Shown here one piece after another: positions 17,516-27,725 of a DNA stretch of 64,000 nt (the first letter of the stretch is position 1; every line of letters begins with the position of its first letter). The DNA is from Coemansia sp. RSA 922. Lineage: Eukaryota; Kickxellomycota; Kickxellomycetes; Kickxellales; Kickxellaceae. The position numbers and the translations under genes were made by a program. Under the pieces are notes generated by a model. The model did no database searches. It saw only the letters and a program-made list of their open reading frames with translations, and was not told where the DNA came from. The stretch spans positions 16,815-80,814 of the forward strand of contig JANBQS010000009.1 in the NCBI GenBank assembly GCA_027577415.1, in the 5' to 3' direction.

Positions 17516-18319
17516 TTAAACAACTGAATCAGGTTCTTCAGAATTGTGGAATACTAGCAAGGAGCTTGGGAGAACACTCATTAGAAGCAACGGAACAAAG
17601 TTGAAAAAGTAAAACATTACTTCGCTGTCACGCGCTGGGTTGTCCAACGACAAAAACATTCTGCTGGTCATTAACGAGGCCCACACAAGCAATAGCGAAC
17701 TTCTTGCTAGCGTAGCTGCAATTTTAACCCAGTTTTTGAATATGCCTATCCGCGCTGAAGCCAAAGTAAAAATAATGGTAACCAATGAAAATGATATGAT
17801 AATAGCTATCACAAACTGTAATAGATATCTAGATGGGTCAACACCACGATATTCAGTTTTAAACATGATGATAACGGCTGGTATGACTATGACTAGCAAC
17901 ATGAGGTGGACAAACAAAAAGTATCTAGTAGACGCGTGCTTCTTGTTGAATCCAATTAGAAACTTTAGGCCTTTTCCCTTCAATGCAGCGTAAGGAACAA
18001 TGTTAAGCATGGAGAACCAAATGGCACAGGCGTAGTTGAAGTAAATCGAAGCTCTGTAAAAGGCTGTCGCATTGCTGTATTTGGGTTGTATCCAAGTACG
18101 CATAAACGCACTCAGCGTTAGAAGTACTAGGGCAAATCCATTGTATGAGGGACTCTCCTTTTCTCCACTCCTCACTCTTGATCCTAAGTACGAGAAAAGC
18201 ATCACGACACAAATTAGGCTAAATGCGGCTGCACCGCTTGGCAAATACGTTAGCCAATCAGAACTGCGAATACAGTCCTTGGACAGGCAAAAGCCTTCTC
18301 CCTGATATGAGACATCCAT
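17516..18319 (-). CDS. Seven-TM membrane protein, RTA1-like family (paralog 3)
   Basis: 267 aa from ATG 18319. Motif CLSKDCIRSSDWLTYLPSG at the N-terminus, about seven hydrophobic segments, FYRASIYFNYACA in the middle and MTSRMFLSLDNPARDSEVMF before the last segment, as in paralogs 1 and 2. Paralogs 2 and 3 point the same way with the short gene 17151 between them on the other strand, so local duplication with an interrupted spacer is likely. Substrate unknown. Confidence 0.75.
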   Translation of the reverse strand: MDVSYQGEGFCLSKDCIRSSDWLTYLPSGAAAFSLICVVMLFSYLGSRVRSGEKESPSYNGFALVLLTLSAFMRTWIQPKYSNATAFYRASIYFNYACAIWFSMLNIVPYAALKGKGLKFLIGFNKKHASTRYFLFVHLMLLVIVIPAVIIMFKTEYRGVDPSRYLLQFVIAIIISFSLVTIIFTLASARIGIFKNWVKIAATLARSSLLLVWASLMTSRMFLSLDNPARDSEVMFYFFNFVPLLLMSVLPSSLLVFHNSEEPDSVV

Positions 18320-18494
18320 TTTAGAACAAGCAATAAAAAAGTAGTGTATTCAGAAGGGTTAGAAAAGTGATGAGGAGAAAAGAGAGAGAGAAAGTGAGAA
18401 AAAAGATTTTGAAAGCCATGCCTTGCTTTCCTCAAAGAAAAGAAAATCCAAAAGTCTCGCTTCCACGCAATTCTTTTTTCAAGCGAGAACTAGC

Positions 18495-19700
18495 CTAGTT
18501 GGTGCTGTCGTATCCAACCTCGTAGGCAAATGCCACAGCAAGCTTTGAGAACTCCAGCATGTGGTCAAAGTCCAACGTTTCTATCGTGTCGCGCGGCGAG
18601 TGGATGTTCGTATTGCCCTCGAGCTCATCAGACTCAAAGGCCATTGCCGAGCGGTAGCCGGCGGTATTCCAGCTGGCGTGGTCAGAGCACCCGTACCCAC
18701 AAGCAAACTCCTTGGTCTTCAGACGGGTGTAGGTTTCAGCCAAGCTCTTGACCAGCGCACGTGACTCGGGGTCAGTATGGTCAGACACAAGGCCAATGAC
18801 CTCCGAGCCCTTCCAGAAGCCAGTCATGTCAAAGTGAAAGTCAGCGACGACCTTGCGCGCAGCCTTCTTGTACGCCAGCGCAACGTCCTGCGACCCCAAA
18901 AGACCGCCCTCCTCGCCCGCATACCAGTGGAACTCCACCGAGCGGCTCGGCGCAAAGCCACGGCTCAGCAGCACGCGGAAGGCCTCGAGAATAGTGACCG
19001 TGCCTGAGCCGTCGTCGTCAGCACCGTTCGCGCGGCCGAACCAGGGCAGCCACTGGTTGACCGAGTCCTGGTGCGCCGACACGACAACAGTCTCCTCGGC
19101 GCCAGCCCCCTTCCCCTCAAAGCGCGCAATGACCGACGACTGCGGGAAGCGATGAGGAAAGGCCGCCACGGAGACGTTGGCTCCCGAAGCCGTGACCAGG
19201 CCCTGAATCTGGCCCTGCAGCCACTGCGACGACTTGCGCCCATTCTCAGAGTCATAGTAGCGGTTATGGAACGCAGTAAACGGCCTTAGCACATCGCCAT
19301 ACAGCTGCGTGGTCAGCCCCTCAATGGCCTTGGCCACCTCTTTGCCGTGCACCAGCTTGGTCGGCAGGCGCGACGAGTACTGCGTCTCACCATCAAAAGA
19401 AGAAGAAGGTGCTGGTTTGTGTAGGGCCTGAGCATCGGTAATGTCCATGAATTTGACACCCGCACGGCGCAGTACCAAAATGTCCTCTAGCTCCATCCAC
19501 CGCGGCTTAGCTGCCTCGCTGACCTTGATGAGGCGCTGCGAGTTGTATAGGCTACCTGGCTTGAACTCGCTCGACGTCTTGATATCGACAGGAGCAACAA
19601 CCCCATTAGGCCGGTGGACAAAGGGGTGCTGAGCTGGCGACGCAGCGGCTTGGCCCATGGCTAGGCCAAGGGCGGCGAGGGCGAGAAGGCTGAATTTCAT
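18495..19700 (-). CDS. Secreted M28-family aminopeptidase (leucine aminopeptidase 1-like)
   Basis: The ATG at 19700 gives a clear signal peptide (MKFSLLALAALGLAMGQAAA) and a 401-aa product. The catalytic domain carries the two-zinc ligands of family M28: SAHQDSV (His), GADDDGSG (bridging Asp), GEEGGLLG (catalytic Glu and ligand Glu), FHFDMTGF (Asp) and NIHSPRDT (His). A propeptide-like segment precedes it. It cleaves N-terminal residues from peptides outside the cell or in the vacuole. The segment is GC-rich compared with its neighbours. Family is certain; the substrate preference is inferred. Confidence 0.93.
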   Translation of the reverse strand: MKFSLLALAALGLAMGQAAASPAQHPFVHRPNGVVAPVDIKTSSEFKPGSLYNSQRLIKVSEAAKPRWMELEDILVLRRAGVKFMDITDAQALHKPAPSSSFDGETQYSSRLPTKLVHGKEVAKAIEGLTTQLYGDVLRPFTAFHNRYYDSENGRKSSQWLQGQIQGLVTASGANVSVAAFPHRFPQSSVIARFEGKGAGAEETVVVSAHQDSVNQWLPWFGRANGADDDGSGTVTILEAFRVLLSRGFAPSRSVEFHWYAGEEGGLLGSQDVALAYKKAARKVVADFHFDMTGFWKGSEVIGLVSDHTDPESRALVKSLAETYTRLKTKEFACGYGCSDHASWNTAGYRSAMAFESDELEGNTNIHSPRDTIETLDFDHMLEFSKLAVAFAYEVGYDSTN

Positions 19701-19880
19701 GGTGGCGAATAGGTAATACAAAAATATAGATAGATAGAGGTGAATAGGTTGGAAATGTAGCAATAGAAATAAATTTTTAGTAGAGAGAAGAAGAGGACAG
19801 GAGTAGGGCATGAAAAAGCAGCCCGTGGGTTGTTGACGCAGCAGTAAGGTCACGGGGAGGGGCTCACATGACGATCTTTT

Positions 19881-21236
19881 TCAGATGCGGATCTCATAGC
19901 TGCCAGCCTTGGTCATGTACCGCACCCACTTGACCGACTGGTAGTTGGATTTCTCAAAGACCTTGAGGAACCGCACGAGGAGTCCCGACGCCGTGAACAT
20001 AAGCACCTGAAAGTCAAGCCCAATGGGCGGCCGCGACCACGGCGTAGGCTTTGTCATCGGCGCCAGGTCAACAACCGCCGTCAGCGCCAGCTCCTGCAGG
20101 CCCTGGAACCGAGAGATACGCCACACTATGGCATTCTCCTCCGGATGATATTTGGCCTTGCCAGCGCCAGCCCCAGTCACTTTGATACGGCACTTTGTCG
20201 CATTGGGCGGCGTAGGAATGGTCACCGCCATGTTGGTCGCCGACAGCTTGGCGCTAAAGTTGGACTTTATCAGAACCTCGTACTCGATCCTCGTCTTGCC
20301 CATCTCCCGCACCACCGGCAGCACTTTGAATGGCAGGTTGACGTTCTCCGTCGTCCGGTACCGCATCAGCTCAAACTCGCCATCAGGCGGAATAAACGAG
20401 ATGGTCCGGTCAGTGTCGAACCGACCCAGCCGCACGCACTGGTGGAACTGACAGTCAGCAATCTCAACGCTCTCGCCGTCGCCAAACCCGCCCATACCCC
20501 CCTGCCTACGCCCCAGCTGAGTGTTACCCGCGCTATTAGGATCCCGATCGAGTACCAGCTTATCGTTAAGCCCAAACTTGCACTCGGGCATACCAGACAA
20601 GAACGAGCGCATAACGATCTGACCCTGAACATCAGCTCTCAGCACAGTGCCCTTGGCCGACATGATCAAGTTGACAGACTCGATGACATCAACAAACGCC
20701 TCGTTCTTTTTATACACAATATCATTACGACGCCATGTAGTAGTTCCAGTAGCCTGCATAGTAATACTCTGAGGAATAGTCGCCAAAGCATCAGACTGCA
20801 AAGCACCACGAGTAGACCGAACACTCTCAGTAGTAACATACAGCTTGAGCGTATCTACTTCAATGTTTTGCGGATACCCGAAATCCAACACCTCGTCCAA
20901 CAGCTCGTATATAAGGACAAAATTATTTTTCACTGACTCTTCGTCAAACCGACCGAAATACGATACTCCAAGCCCCAACAGTCGGTAAAGAAATTCGAAT
21001 ACCATCGCTGCGCTCGCATTGTTCTTTGTCACTGCACACAGCCATAGGTTGTCGTATCGGATATGGTAGAAACTAGTACTACCCAGTGTCGTCACTGGAC
21101 TACGAACTACCGACGTTGGTGACGAAATTACGTGCACGCGAAACACATCAGCTACTGACCGCTTGACATCGTGTCTGTAAAGTCGCGAAATGAGCACCTC
21201 GCCCTTTTGGTTGTAGATGAACACAGCACTCAGCAT
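19881..21236 (-). CDS. APM4: AP-2 (clathrin adaptor) complex mu subunit
   Basis: From ATG 21236 (MLSAVFIYNQKGEVLISRLY) the 451-aa product has an N-terminal longin domain to about residue 140, then a linker and the mu homology domain to the end. The C-terminus WVRYMTKAGSYEIRI is typical of the family. It binds tyrosine-based sorting signals and phosphoinositides in endocytosis at the plasma membrane. The longin start SAVFIYN..G..LISR..R fits mu-2 best, though another AP mu cannot be excluded without a tree. A Gly/Arg-rich insert (GRRQGGMGGFGDGE) sits within the MHD. Confidence 0.9.
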   Translation of the reverse strand: MLSAVFIYNQKGEVLISRLYRHDVKRSVADVFRVHVISSPTSVVRSPVTTLGSTSFYHIRYDNLWLCAVTKNNASAAMVFEFLYRLLGLGVSYFGRFDEESVKNNFVLIYELLDEVLDFGYPQNIEVDTLKLYVTTESVRSTRGALQSDALATIPQSITMQATGTTTWRRNDIVYKKNEAFVDVIESVNLIMSAKGTVLRADVQGQIVMRSFLSGMPECKFGLNDKLVLDRDPNSAGNTQLGRRQGGMGGFGDGESVEIADCQFHQCVRLGRFDTDRTISFIPPDGEFELMRYRTTENVNLPFKVLPVVREMGKTRIEYEVLIKSNFSAKLSATNMAVTIPTPPNATKCRIKVTGAGAGKAKYHPEENAIVWRISRFQGLQELALTAVVDLAPMTKPTPWSRPPIGLDFQVLMFTASGLLVRFLKVFEKSNYQSVKWVRYMTKAGSYEIRI

Positions 21237-21446
21237 TAATAAATATATAGAGACAAATTCAAGAAATAGTCGTGTGAAGATAGGAAAAAAAAGGTTTGTT
21301 TGTTCAATAAACAAAAGACAAATATGGACTCTAGAACCTTTGATTGGATCAGATCAGTCACAGCGATCATAACAATAAAAAGCTATAAAAAGCATACATA
21401 CGATATAAATATAGAAACACAGAGTAATTGTATAAATAAAAGGACA

Positions 21447-22664
21447 TCAAGTACTTGCACCAAGACCAGTGAGGTCGCCTACTTGGATACCCAAGTCATT
21501 GATCTGAGCAATAGGACAAGCAAAGTTGATAGTATCCGAGATAGTCGGCTTGATACCAAGCCACGAGATAGCGCGAAGAATGACTTGAGCGCGGTAATAG
21601 AACCTCAACTGCGGGCCACCCGGCGTACAGGCCTGCTGCACAATCTGAGCGGCGAGCCCGTAATTGCTGTCGTTGGTATCCAACCTAAAGTTAAAGTAAA
21701 TGGGCATGTCGTTGCCCTCCGACTTTTTAGGCATCCAGAACGGCGTACGCAGTCCACCCTCGCCCACAGGGAAGTTGTTTCCGCCAGCACTCGGGTTACG
21801 CAAGTACCCGGAGATAGTGACATTGTGGATAGTCCATGGAATAAAGTTTGGGTTAGTGACGTTGAGGTGGATAACGAGCGGCACAGTCACCACGCCCTTG
21901 CGGTTGATTGAAGCGCCATCGACGATATCAGACACCGTAGCCTCCTTGCCAGTCGCGTGGTTGGGTTGGGCCACTCCGACTTGGTTGAATTCGACCTTTG
22001 GAATACGCGGCCACACAAAATACAATGTCACTCCCAGTCCCGCCAAAATAAGGATCAGCACTGGGATAAACACCATACAGCAGCACTTACTAAAGCAGAA
22101 GCAGTACCGGCCATTGCCACAGCACTTCCGGCGCCTGCGAGCCTTGTAGCTGGCCGGCGACTTGTCAGCAGCAGCCAAGGCTCCGGCAGTGCCCAAGGCT
22201 CCAGCCAGGAGCAACGGCGCCTCTACTTTCTCCGTACTCAACGACCGACCAGCCGTTGCATCAAGCGCCGTAGCATCAGACCCCATCCCACGCATCGAAT
22301 ACGGACTATGCTGGGCACGCGGCATTGCATCGGGATGAGGCTGGTAGTATTGCTGTGGATATGGCTGCATATATGGAGTATTGTCGTGGTGGGGCTGCTG
22401 CCCAGGCGAGTGAAAGCCGCCGTTGGTTGCAGCTGAAAAGTACTGGGCATATTCGCTTGTCGGCGAGTCTGCGCCAGAGTTGTGGGCGTGAGAAGTAGTG
22501 TCAGAGTACTCATATGCGCTGTAACCGTCATTGTATCCGCGTGGTGTCGCTGTGCCAGCGTAGTTCGACGCTGGCTGTGATGGCGTACGAGTGTCGTTGC
22601 GTCCTAGGCCGGTACCATTATCATCGTTGCTAGAGTGAGGTTGGAGCGAGAACGGGTCAGCCAT
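21447..22664 (-). CDS. Membrane protein with LEA2-like (NDR1/HIN1-type) domain
   Basis: From ATG 22664 (MADPFSLQPHSSNDDNGTG) the 405-aa product has about 190 residues of Ser, Tyr, Pro and Gln-rich disordered sequence. A Cys/Arg-rich patch (RRRRKCC..CCFCFSKCCC) follows, then one TM helix (VFIPVLILILAGLGVTLYFV) and a C-terminal LEA2-type beta-sandwich (VTVPLVIHLNVTNPNFIPWT). Proteins of this layout are common in fungi and sit in the plasma or vacuolar membrane, with unknown task. The Cys cluster beside the TM suggests palmitoylation (inference). Same strand as AP-2 mu, about 210 bases upstream of its start. Confidence 0.75.
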   Translation of the reverse strand: MADPFSLQPHSSNDDNGTGLGRNDTRTPSQPASNYAGTATPRGYNDGYSAYEYSDTTSHAHNSGADSPTSEYAQYFSAATNGGFHSPGQQPHHDNTPYMQPYPQQYYQPHPDAMPRAQHSPYSMRGMGSDATALDATAGRSLSTEKVEAPLLLAGALGTAGALAAADKSPASYKARRRRKCCGNGRYCFCFSKCCCMVFIPVLILILAGLGVTLYFVWPRIPKVEFNQVGVAQPNHATGKEATVSDIVDGASINRKGVVTVPLVIHLNVTNPNFIPWTIHNVTISGYLRNPSAGGNNFPVGEGGLRTPFWMPKKSEGNDMPIYFNFRLDTNDSNYGLAAQIVQQACTPGGPQLRFYYRAQVILRAISWLGIKPTISDTINFACPIAQINDLGIQVGDLTGLGAST

Positions 22665-23054
22665 TTTATATATACAAAAAAGAGAAAGAGTACACGAATA
22701 AAATATAAAAAAAAGATGGAATTTGGAACTTTGGAAAAAGGAGGTAAAAGAGACAAACCTTGTGAGAATGGGGATTGAATTCTTTTTGCCCACACGCGGG
22801 GCCTCTTTGCCCTTTTTGTGTCCTTTTCAGGGGCCTTTTTACGTTTTTGTGGGGGGAATTGGGATCTGCAGCGCAATTGGCTGCATATTAAGTCAGTGTG
22901 GAAGGTGCTTGACTGTGGACGGAAAATGTTGGTGGAACATCAAGAGACACATGTGGGCTATTTATAGGGTAAATCATTTATAGTTCTTGGCAAAAAAGAA
23001 GATTCGGTATCAAGGCGAACAATCAAGATTAATCGACAACGATTTGTATCATCG

Positions 23055-25118
23055 TCAATTAAACTGAGGTAACTTGTTAACTGGTAGTAACGAGGATTTT
23101 CTGAGCACAGTTTTGATGTTGACCAGCTTCAACTGCGGAGCCAAGTGACCTGGAAGGGCTGTCGACTTGCGAGAGGCATTACGACATGCCTGGTCAGATG
23201 CAACAAGGTAGACAGTAGACAGGGGTCTGCCCATATGCTGAGCGACTCTACATGCCTCAGAGATTCCCGCTATAGCGCATTCCTCTGGCGACAATGCCGA
23301 CATCACACTGTCCTCTGGTCTAACCATATAGGCGCAGTTCTCCATAATATAGTCGATATCAAAATACTCGCAGCCAGTAGCCAGCACAAACGACGCCAGC
23401 CCCTTTTGCTCACGACGCTGGAACGTCACAAAGTCCAGGCCTCGCATGGGACCACAAGCACTGGCAGAGTTGGCAGCAGAGTAGTACCCAACAGTATCGA
23501 CGCCATGGGCAAAGGGCCGCAAGGAATTTAGCCTAATGTCTTCGCGTGTTTTAGGCGCAGCTCCGAATATCCGGTGGTCGTAGGTACCGCGAGATTCCAA
23601 AAAGTCCATACCCTCACGACGCAGCATCCACAGCAGACAGGCAAAAGCCATTTCATAACAACCACGGCTGCTCAAGCCCAGTCTCTTACTCACTGTAGTA
23701 AACACGCAGGCGTCCTTGGAAACCTGGCCGAATACATAATTGGCCCGTCTCGGCGACACAAACTCCAGCTCGCTAGGCGACCCCTGCCCACGCTCATCGG
23801 CGGAGAACATTTGGAAATGAGCATTATACTCGGCCTGTACCCCGCATTTCTCCAGACCCTTGACATCCCCCGAACCCTGATCCGTCGGAAGCTTAAAGAA
23901 TAGTCGGAATACGGCCTCGGCAAATTGATGCGCGCTCTCAGAAAGCACAGGTCGCAGACACGTACGGTCCAGTTCGCTGCCCAGCCCCCGCAACGTCTCG
24001 TTGTCTAGTCCAGAGTAGTCGGTAGTAAAGCCACTGACGCGCTTGCTAAAGTCCGTAAAACCCGTAGCACCAGCAGCCCGCTCAAACAATAGCGCCAAAT
24101 CTCCTGGGTGAAATGCTGTATTCTGGTATACCAGGTGACGCACAAGCGACTCTTTCGCTGCCAAGCACTCTCTAGCCATTGCGTCAAACGACTCGGTCAT
24201 ATAGTGAGCCAGTATGGCCTGAATCTCGTCCTCCTTGTACTGTGGCGGAATGCGAGCAGCAGCATTAGAAAATGCCGGGATATACTCATTGGCGGTAGTA
24301 GCCAGAGCCAAGAAAAACACGTCTGAACGCTGGGCAATAGCCTGGACAATATTGCTGATCACCGGTATTTGTCCAGAGTACCCGTCGACGCAGAACAAAA
24401 CTCGAAGTAGTCGGCCATTTTCATCCTCACGAGCCTTGCAAAAGCTGTTAACAGAGTCGAGGAGCTGAAGTGCCAGCATCCTGGGATCCGTCATATCTGC
24501 CAACGATAGTTCTTGAAACACTTTCGCATTAAACTCATCGTCCGCCCCAAACCCCAGACTGATAGCCGCCGCCAAGTAAGATACCTGAGCCCAGTCCTCC
24601 AGTGCCGCCCAAGCCTGACAGTCAGCAATATACACGACACGCACATTAGTGCTATTATTTATAGCACGAGCAGCAAGCTCTCGCAATACGTGACTCTTGC
24701 CAGTTCCAGCGCAGCCAGTAAAGTACAATACGTTGTCAAGCGCCACTGTACTTGGAGCAGCTCGTCTTGCATCTAATCTTCTGACGAAACCCGTACCCTT
24801 TGCAAATGCTGGTGGTGGGCCAGCATTGAGGAACCGTTGGAGCTTGCCAGTTGGCAGCAAATGACGCTTGACGACCGATGGACGTAGCAGCATCTGTGTA
24901 TATTGCTCACTGGCGACTCCACTGGTTGACAGCGCCATGTCAGGCAGTCTAGCTACTTGTGGTGTATCGCTGCCCAGAAGCTTCTCAGTGTCTAAGCTGC
25001 GCAGGTACTCTCGCCGCTTGGTAACTAGTGCGCTGTAAGTTGAGTCAGCGTTGTAGCCGTGCAATAGCTGCAATGTGGCCCCTGCCGTCCCAGGCTGCTG
25101 TGACTCAAACATTGACAT
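23055..25118 (-). CDS. P-loop NTPase of STAND/AAA type, lineage-specific, 687 aa
   Basis: Walker A is GCAGTGKS, followed by VRVVYIADCQAWA. Walker B is LRVLFCVDGY and the sensor-like strand is VFFLALATTAN. This order fits AAA/STAND ATPases and recalls the P-loop proteins of Crinkler- or RHS-type families that are expanded in early fungi. The C-terminal 350 residues have no motif I can name. The role is unknown. It is transcribed toward the LEA2-like gene and follows the 25308 gene by about 190 bases on the same strand. Length and low motif identity make a function call unsafe. Confidence 0.6.
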   Translation of the reverse strand: MSMFESQQPGTAGATLQLLHGYNADSTYSALVTKRREYLRSLDTEKLLGSDTPQVARLPDMALSTSGVASEQYTQMLLRPSVVKRHLLPTGKLQRFLNAGPPPAFAKGTGFVRRLDARRAAPSTVALDNVLYFTGCAGTGKSHVLRELAARAINNSTNVRVVYIADCQAWAALEDWAQVSYLAAAISLGFGADDEFNAKVFQELSLADMTDPRMLALQLLDSVNSFCKAREDENGRLLRVLFCVDGYSGQIPVISNIVQAIAQRSDVFFLALATTANEYIPAFSNAAARIPPQYKEDEIQAILAHYMTESFDAMARECLAAKESLVRHLVYQNTAFHPGDLALLFERAAGATGFTDFSKRVSGFTTDYSGLDNETLRGLGSELDRTCLRPVLSESAHQFAEAVFRLFFKLPTDQGSGDVKGLEKCGVQAEYNAHFQMFSADERGQGSPSELEFVSPRRANYVFGQVSKDACVFTTVSKRLGLSSRGCYEMAFACLLWMLRREGMDFLESRGTYDHRIFGAAPKTREDIRLNSLRPFAHGVDTVGYYSAANSASACGPMRGLDFVTFQRREQKGLASFVLATGCEYFDIDYIMENCAYMVRPEDSVMSALSPEECAIAGISEACRVAQHMGRPLSTVYLVASDQACRNASRKSTALPGHLAPQLKLVNIKTVLRKSSLLPVNKLPQFN

Positions 25119-25307
25119 GATATAATATAGAGTACAAGAAAATAATTGTAGAAAAATAGTGGAAATGAAAGATACAAGAACATGAGTTCCCTAGAAAATA
25201 GAAATAAAGGGGAGAGGGGCGATATGCACAGCTGTCATGTCTGCATTGAACATGTGCAAAAAAAATCACACTTGACATCCTTTTTCTATTGTCCTAAAAA
25301 TAAAAGC

Positions 25308-27725
25308 TCATGCTACTTTAGACATCGGCCCGTGGCTTCTAAAGGGTATTCCAAGCGAACGTGGGGTCTTTGCCGCTTGCATTGTCATGTATCGCAGCCG
25401 ACTGTCTGACAGGGTGATTTCCTTGCCGACCTGCTCAGTGAAAGCATCTACGGGCTCCAACTTTAGCGCAATGACTTTGGGCACAATAATGCGGTCACCG
25501 CTCAACAATCTCTGCACCAAAGGCCGATACCAAAGGTTAAGGGGCCACCTTCCACTAGCCGCATCCGTGTTTAATTCGTGCACCATGATCGCGCCACCGT
25601 GTATAACGACAACCACGGCCGCCTTGCTGTACAAGATATCGCTAAGGTCAAACGTCGTTTGGTCAAGTCGCGCATTCCGATTACCACTTGGCTGATGAGT
25701 ATTGTCTCTGTACTCCTTGAGCGTCAAAAGTGGGTACTCTGCTTGAATGTCCCAGTTGGTTGCACATACCAGGCGCAATGCCATAAATTCGGCATCCAGT
25801 CCGGGTCCTCGCGGAAAGCTCATACGAAACGCATACGGCGTGGTAAAGTACCTAGGTATTAAAATATTCATATCCAACTCATTGACAATCAACGTACATA
25901 TCCCAGGACAATGGCCAGTGCAAGTGCACCAGGCGGGCACCGAATTACAGTAATCAATGTCACCTAAAACGTCCCAGCTACCCAATGGCTCATGCAAGTC
26001 GTGTTGGCGGCCAATGACATAGTCGGGAATATCTGACCCAGGAACTCCGAAGCGGGGCTGGAACGGCGAGAAACAGAGAAGCTTGAGTTCGGTTCGAATG
26101 GTCATAAATGTGCTTTTACCTGTCTCCTCATCGTTGGCCGTTAGATCCGTTTCAGAAAAGACGCCGTATACTGTGCGCAGCAAGTAGAGCAGCCAGATAG
26201 TGGAGCCCCAGTAAATGTCTGTAGACCTGAACAGCGTCAAAAGGTCGAATATAAAGGCACCCGTGGTGTCGCGCCCAATGATAAGCTTCCTTAGCAAGTC
26301 GTCTGGTATTTGCACGCCCTCGATTTCAAACTGTGGATGCTCTGTATTGCTTGCAGAACTGGCCGCCGAGATGCTGCCAGTCGACCGATGATGCAAAGGC
26401 AGCATCGTGAGGTTAAGGAGTACGTATACCTCACAGCCACTAGTAATCTGTCGACCCAGTTTGGACTGCAGTCGCTTAAGCAACAGGTCATAGGCCGCGT
26501 GTGCATAGGTCCTGCCACCCGCTTCGTTCTTGACCTGATCTCCGCCTGTATTAGCACGAAACATGTGAGCGCTTGGCGAATGGTCGCTGCCAACCCCGCC
26601 AAACAGCGAGCGGTACACTGCGTCCAGGTCACTGTGAGTCACCACCAGCATAGTCTTGGCGAGCTTCCGCCGAACCATGCGAAACGAGCTGGTAAGCAAG
26701 TAGGGCGGCACATAAGCAACGGCCTCGGACAACAAGATGACGCGCAAGCTGTGCAATGCGTTGGAGTACAGCAGCCGAGCTGCCGAGCATTCGTCAGTGG
26801 CCATGCGTGTAACTAACCGGCGCTCGCCCAGCATCGCGTGGCCAAAAACAGGCGAGCTCTCGTTAGGCTCAGTCGGCTGACTATCAACATCGGCCTTAGT
26901 TTCGTCAATACTCCAACTGCGAGCACTGAGCTGGCGATTAGCCATATTCGACAACATATAGTACAGGGCATAGCGAATCCAAGGCACATGCTGGAACAAA
27001 GTTCGATGACGCGCTAAATCAGCCATACGATAGTCCAAGCCAGCTCTCTCTGCGCTGCCATGAATAGGCGTAAGTCTGCGAATACGACGTACAAAGTTGA
27101 ATATGACGCGCCAAAACTGTCTCCACGCTGGCGGAATCCCCGTAGACACGAGCCAGTATGCCAGACCGCAGAACAAAAAGCCCGTCCACTGAACGACAAT
27201 AACACTACGCCCATTAGTAGGCGAGTAGTACACAGTGCGAATTGCGCGTCGGAGCTTGCCCATCTCTGGATACCTAGCCAGCTCCGCCAGTTCAAGCAGC
27301 GTTTTGGCGTTACTGCTAGTCTGAATAATTGTGACAAGCTCATCTACCGACAAGTGTTCCTTGCCTATGCAACCAACTGAGTCCGCCTCGCCGATACTTG
27401 TCAGGATGCGACGGCGCATCGACTCGGAGTTCGGCTCATACGTTTGTGTGTGGCACTTGTTAGTGCATGTGTAGAGCGATACGCAAAAGTCGTCCTCAAT
27501 GCTGCTCTTAAGCCAGTCGAGGAACCGCTGCAATCTGCGCTCACACAGCTGGACTGGAGATGGCAGAATTTGGATAAGTGCTGCTGTCAGTGCTACAAGT
27601 CCCGTCGTGCCGCCTAGGAGGTCCATTTGGTTGACAGCGACCTTGCCACTGTCGTCACTGTCGTCGGCTCCGAGAGCTAGCTGGGCCAGCAGAGCTAGCA
27701 CAGTAGCGAGTAACGATAGCAGCAT
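25308..27725 (-). CDS. Large membrane protein of unknown function, signal peptide present
   Basis: The start is the ATG at 27725; the in-frame TTG codon upstream is not a normal eukaryotic start. The 805-aa product begins with a hydrophobic signal (MLLSLLATVLALLAQLALG). It has a second hydrophobic stretch (GGTTGLVALTAALIQILP), a Cys-containing loop (FCVSLYTCTNKCH) and a probable TM (VVQWTGFLFCGLAYWLVSTG). A later segment has CTCTGHCPGICTL. No domain recognised. No catalytic motif seen. It probably sits in the secretory pathway or at the cell surface. It is paired head-to-tail with the P-loop NTPase. Confidence 0.6.
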   Translation of the reverse strand: MLLSLLATVLALLAQLALGADDSDDSGKVAVNQMDLLGGTTGLVALTAALIQILPSPVQLCERRLQRFLDWLKSSIEDDFCVSLYTCTNKCHTQTYEPNSESMRRRILTSIGEADSVGCIGKEHLSVDELVTIIQTSSNAKTLLELAELARYPEMGKLRRAIRTVYYSPTNGRSVIVVQWTGFLFCGLAYWLVSTGIPPAWRQFWRVIFNFVRRIRRLTPIHGSAERAGLDYRMADLARHRTLFQHVPWIRYALYYMLSNMANRQLSARSWSIDETKADVDSQPTEPNESSPVFGHAMLGERRLVTRMATDECSAARLLYSNALHSLRVILLSEAVAYVPPYLLTSSFRMVRRKLAKTMLVVTHSDLDAVYRSLFGGVGSDHSPSAHMFRANTGGDQVKNEAGGRTYAHAAYDLLLKRLQSKLGRQITSGCEVYVLLNLTMLPLHHRSTGSISAASSASNTEHPQFEIEGVQIPDDLLRKLIIGRDTTGAFIFDLLTLFRSTDIYWGSTIWLLYLLRTVYGVFSETDLTANDEETGKSTFMTIRTELKLLCFSPFQPRFGVPGSDIPDYVIGRQHDLHEPLGSWDVLGDIDYCNSVPAWCTCTGHCPGICTLIVNELDMNILIPRYFTTPYAFRMSFPRGPGLDAEFMALRLVCATNWDIQAEYPLLTLKEYRDNTHQPSGNRNARLDQTTFDLSDILYSKAAVVVVIHGGAIMVHELNTDAASGRWPLNLWYRPLVQRLLSGDRIIVPKVIALKLEPVDAFTEQVGKEITLSDSRLRYMTMQAAKTPRSLGIPFRSHGPMSKVA

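Noticed and set aside
20145..20936. 263-codon plus-strand ORF inside AP-2 mu
   Set aside because: Antisense shadow of a certain gene; composition follows the complementary codons.
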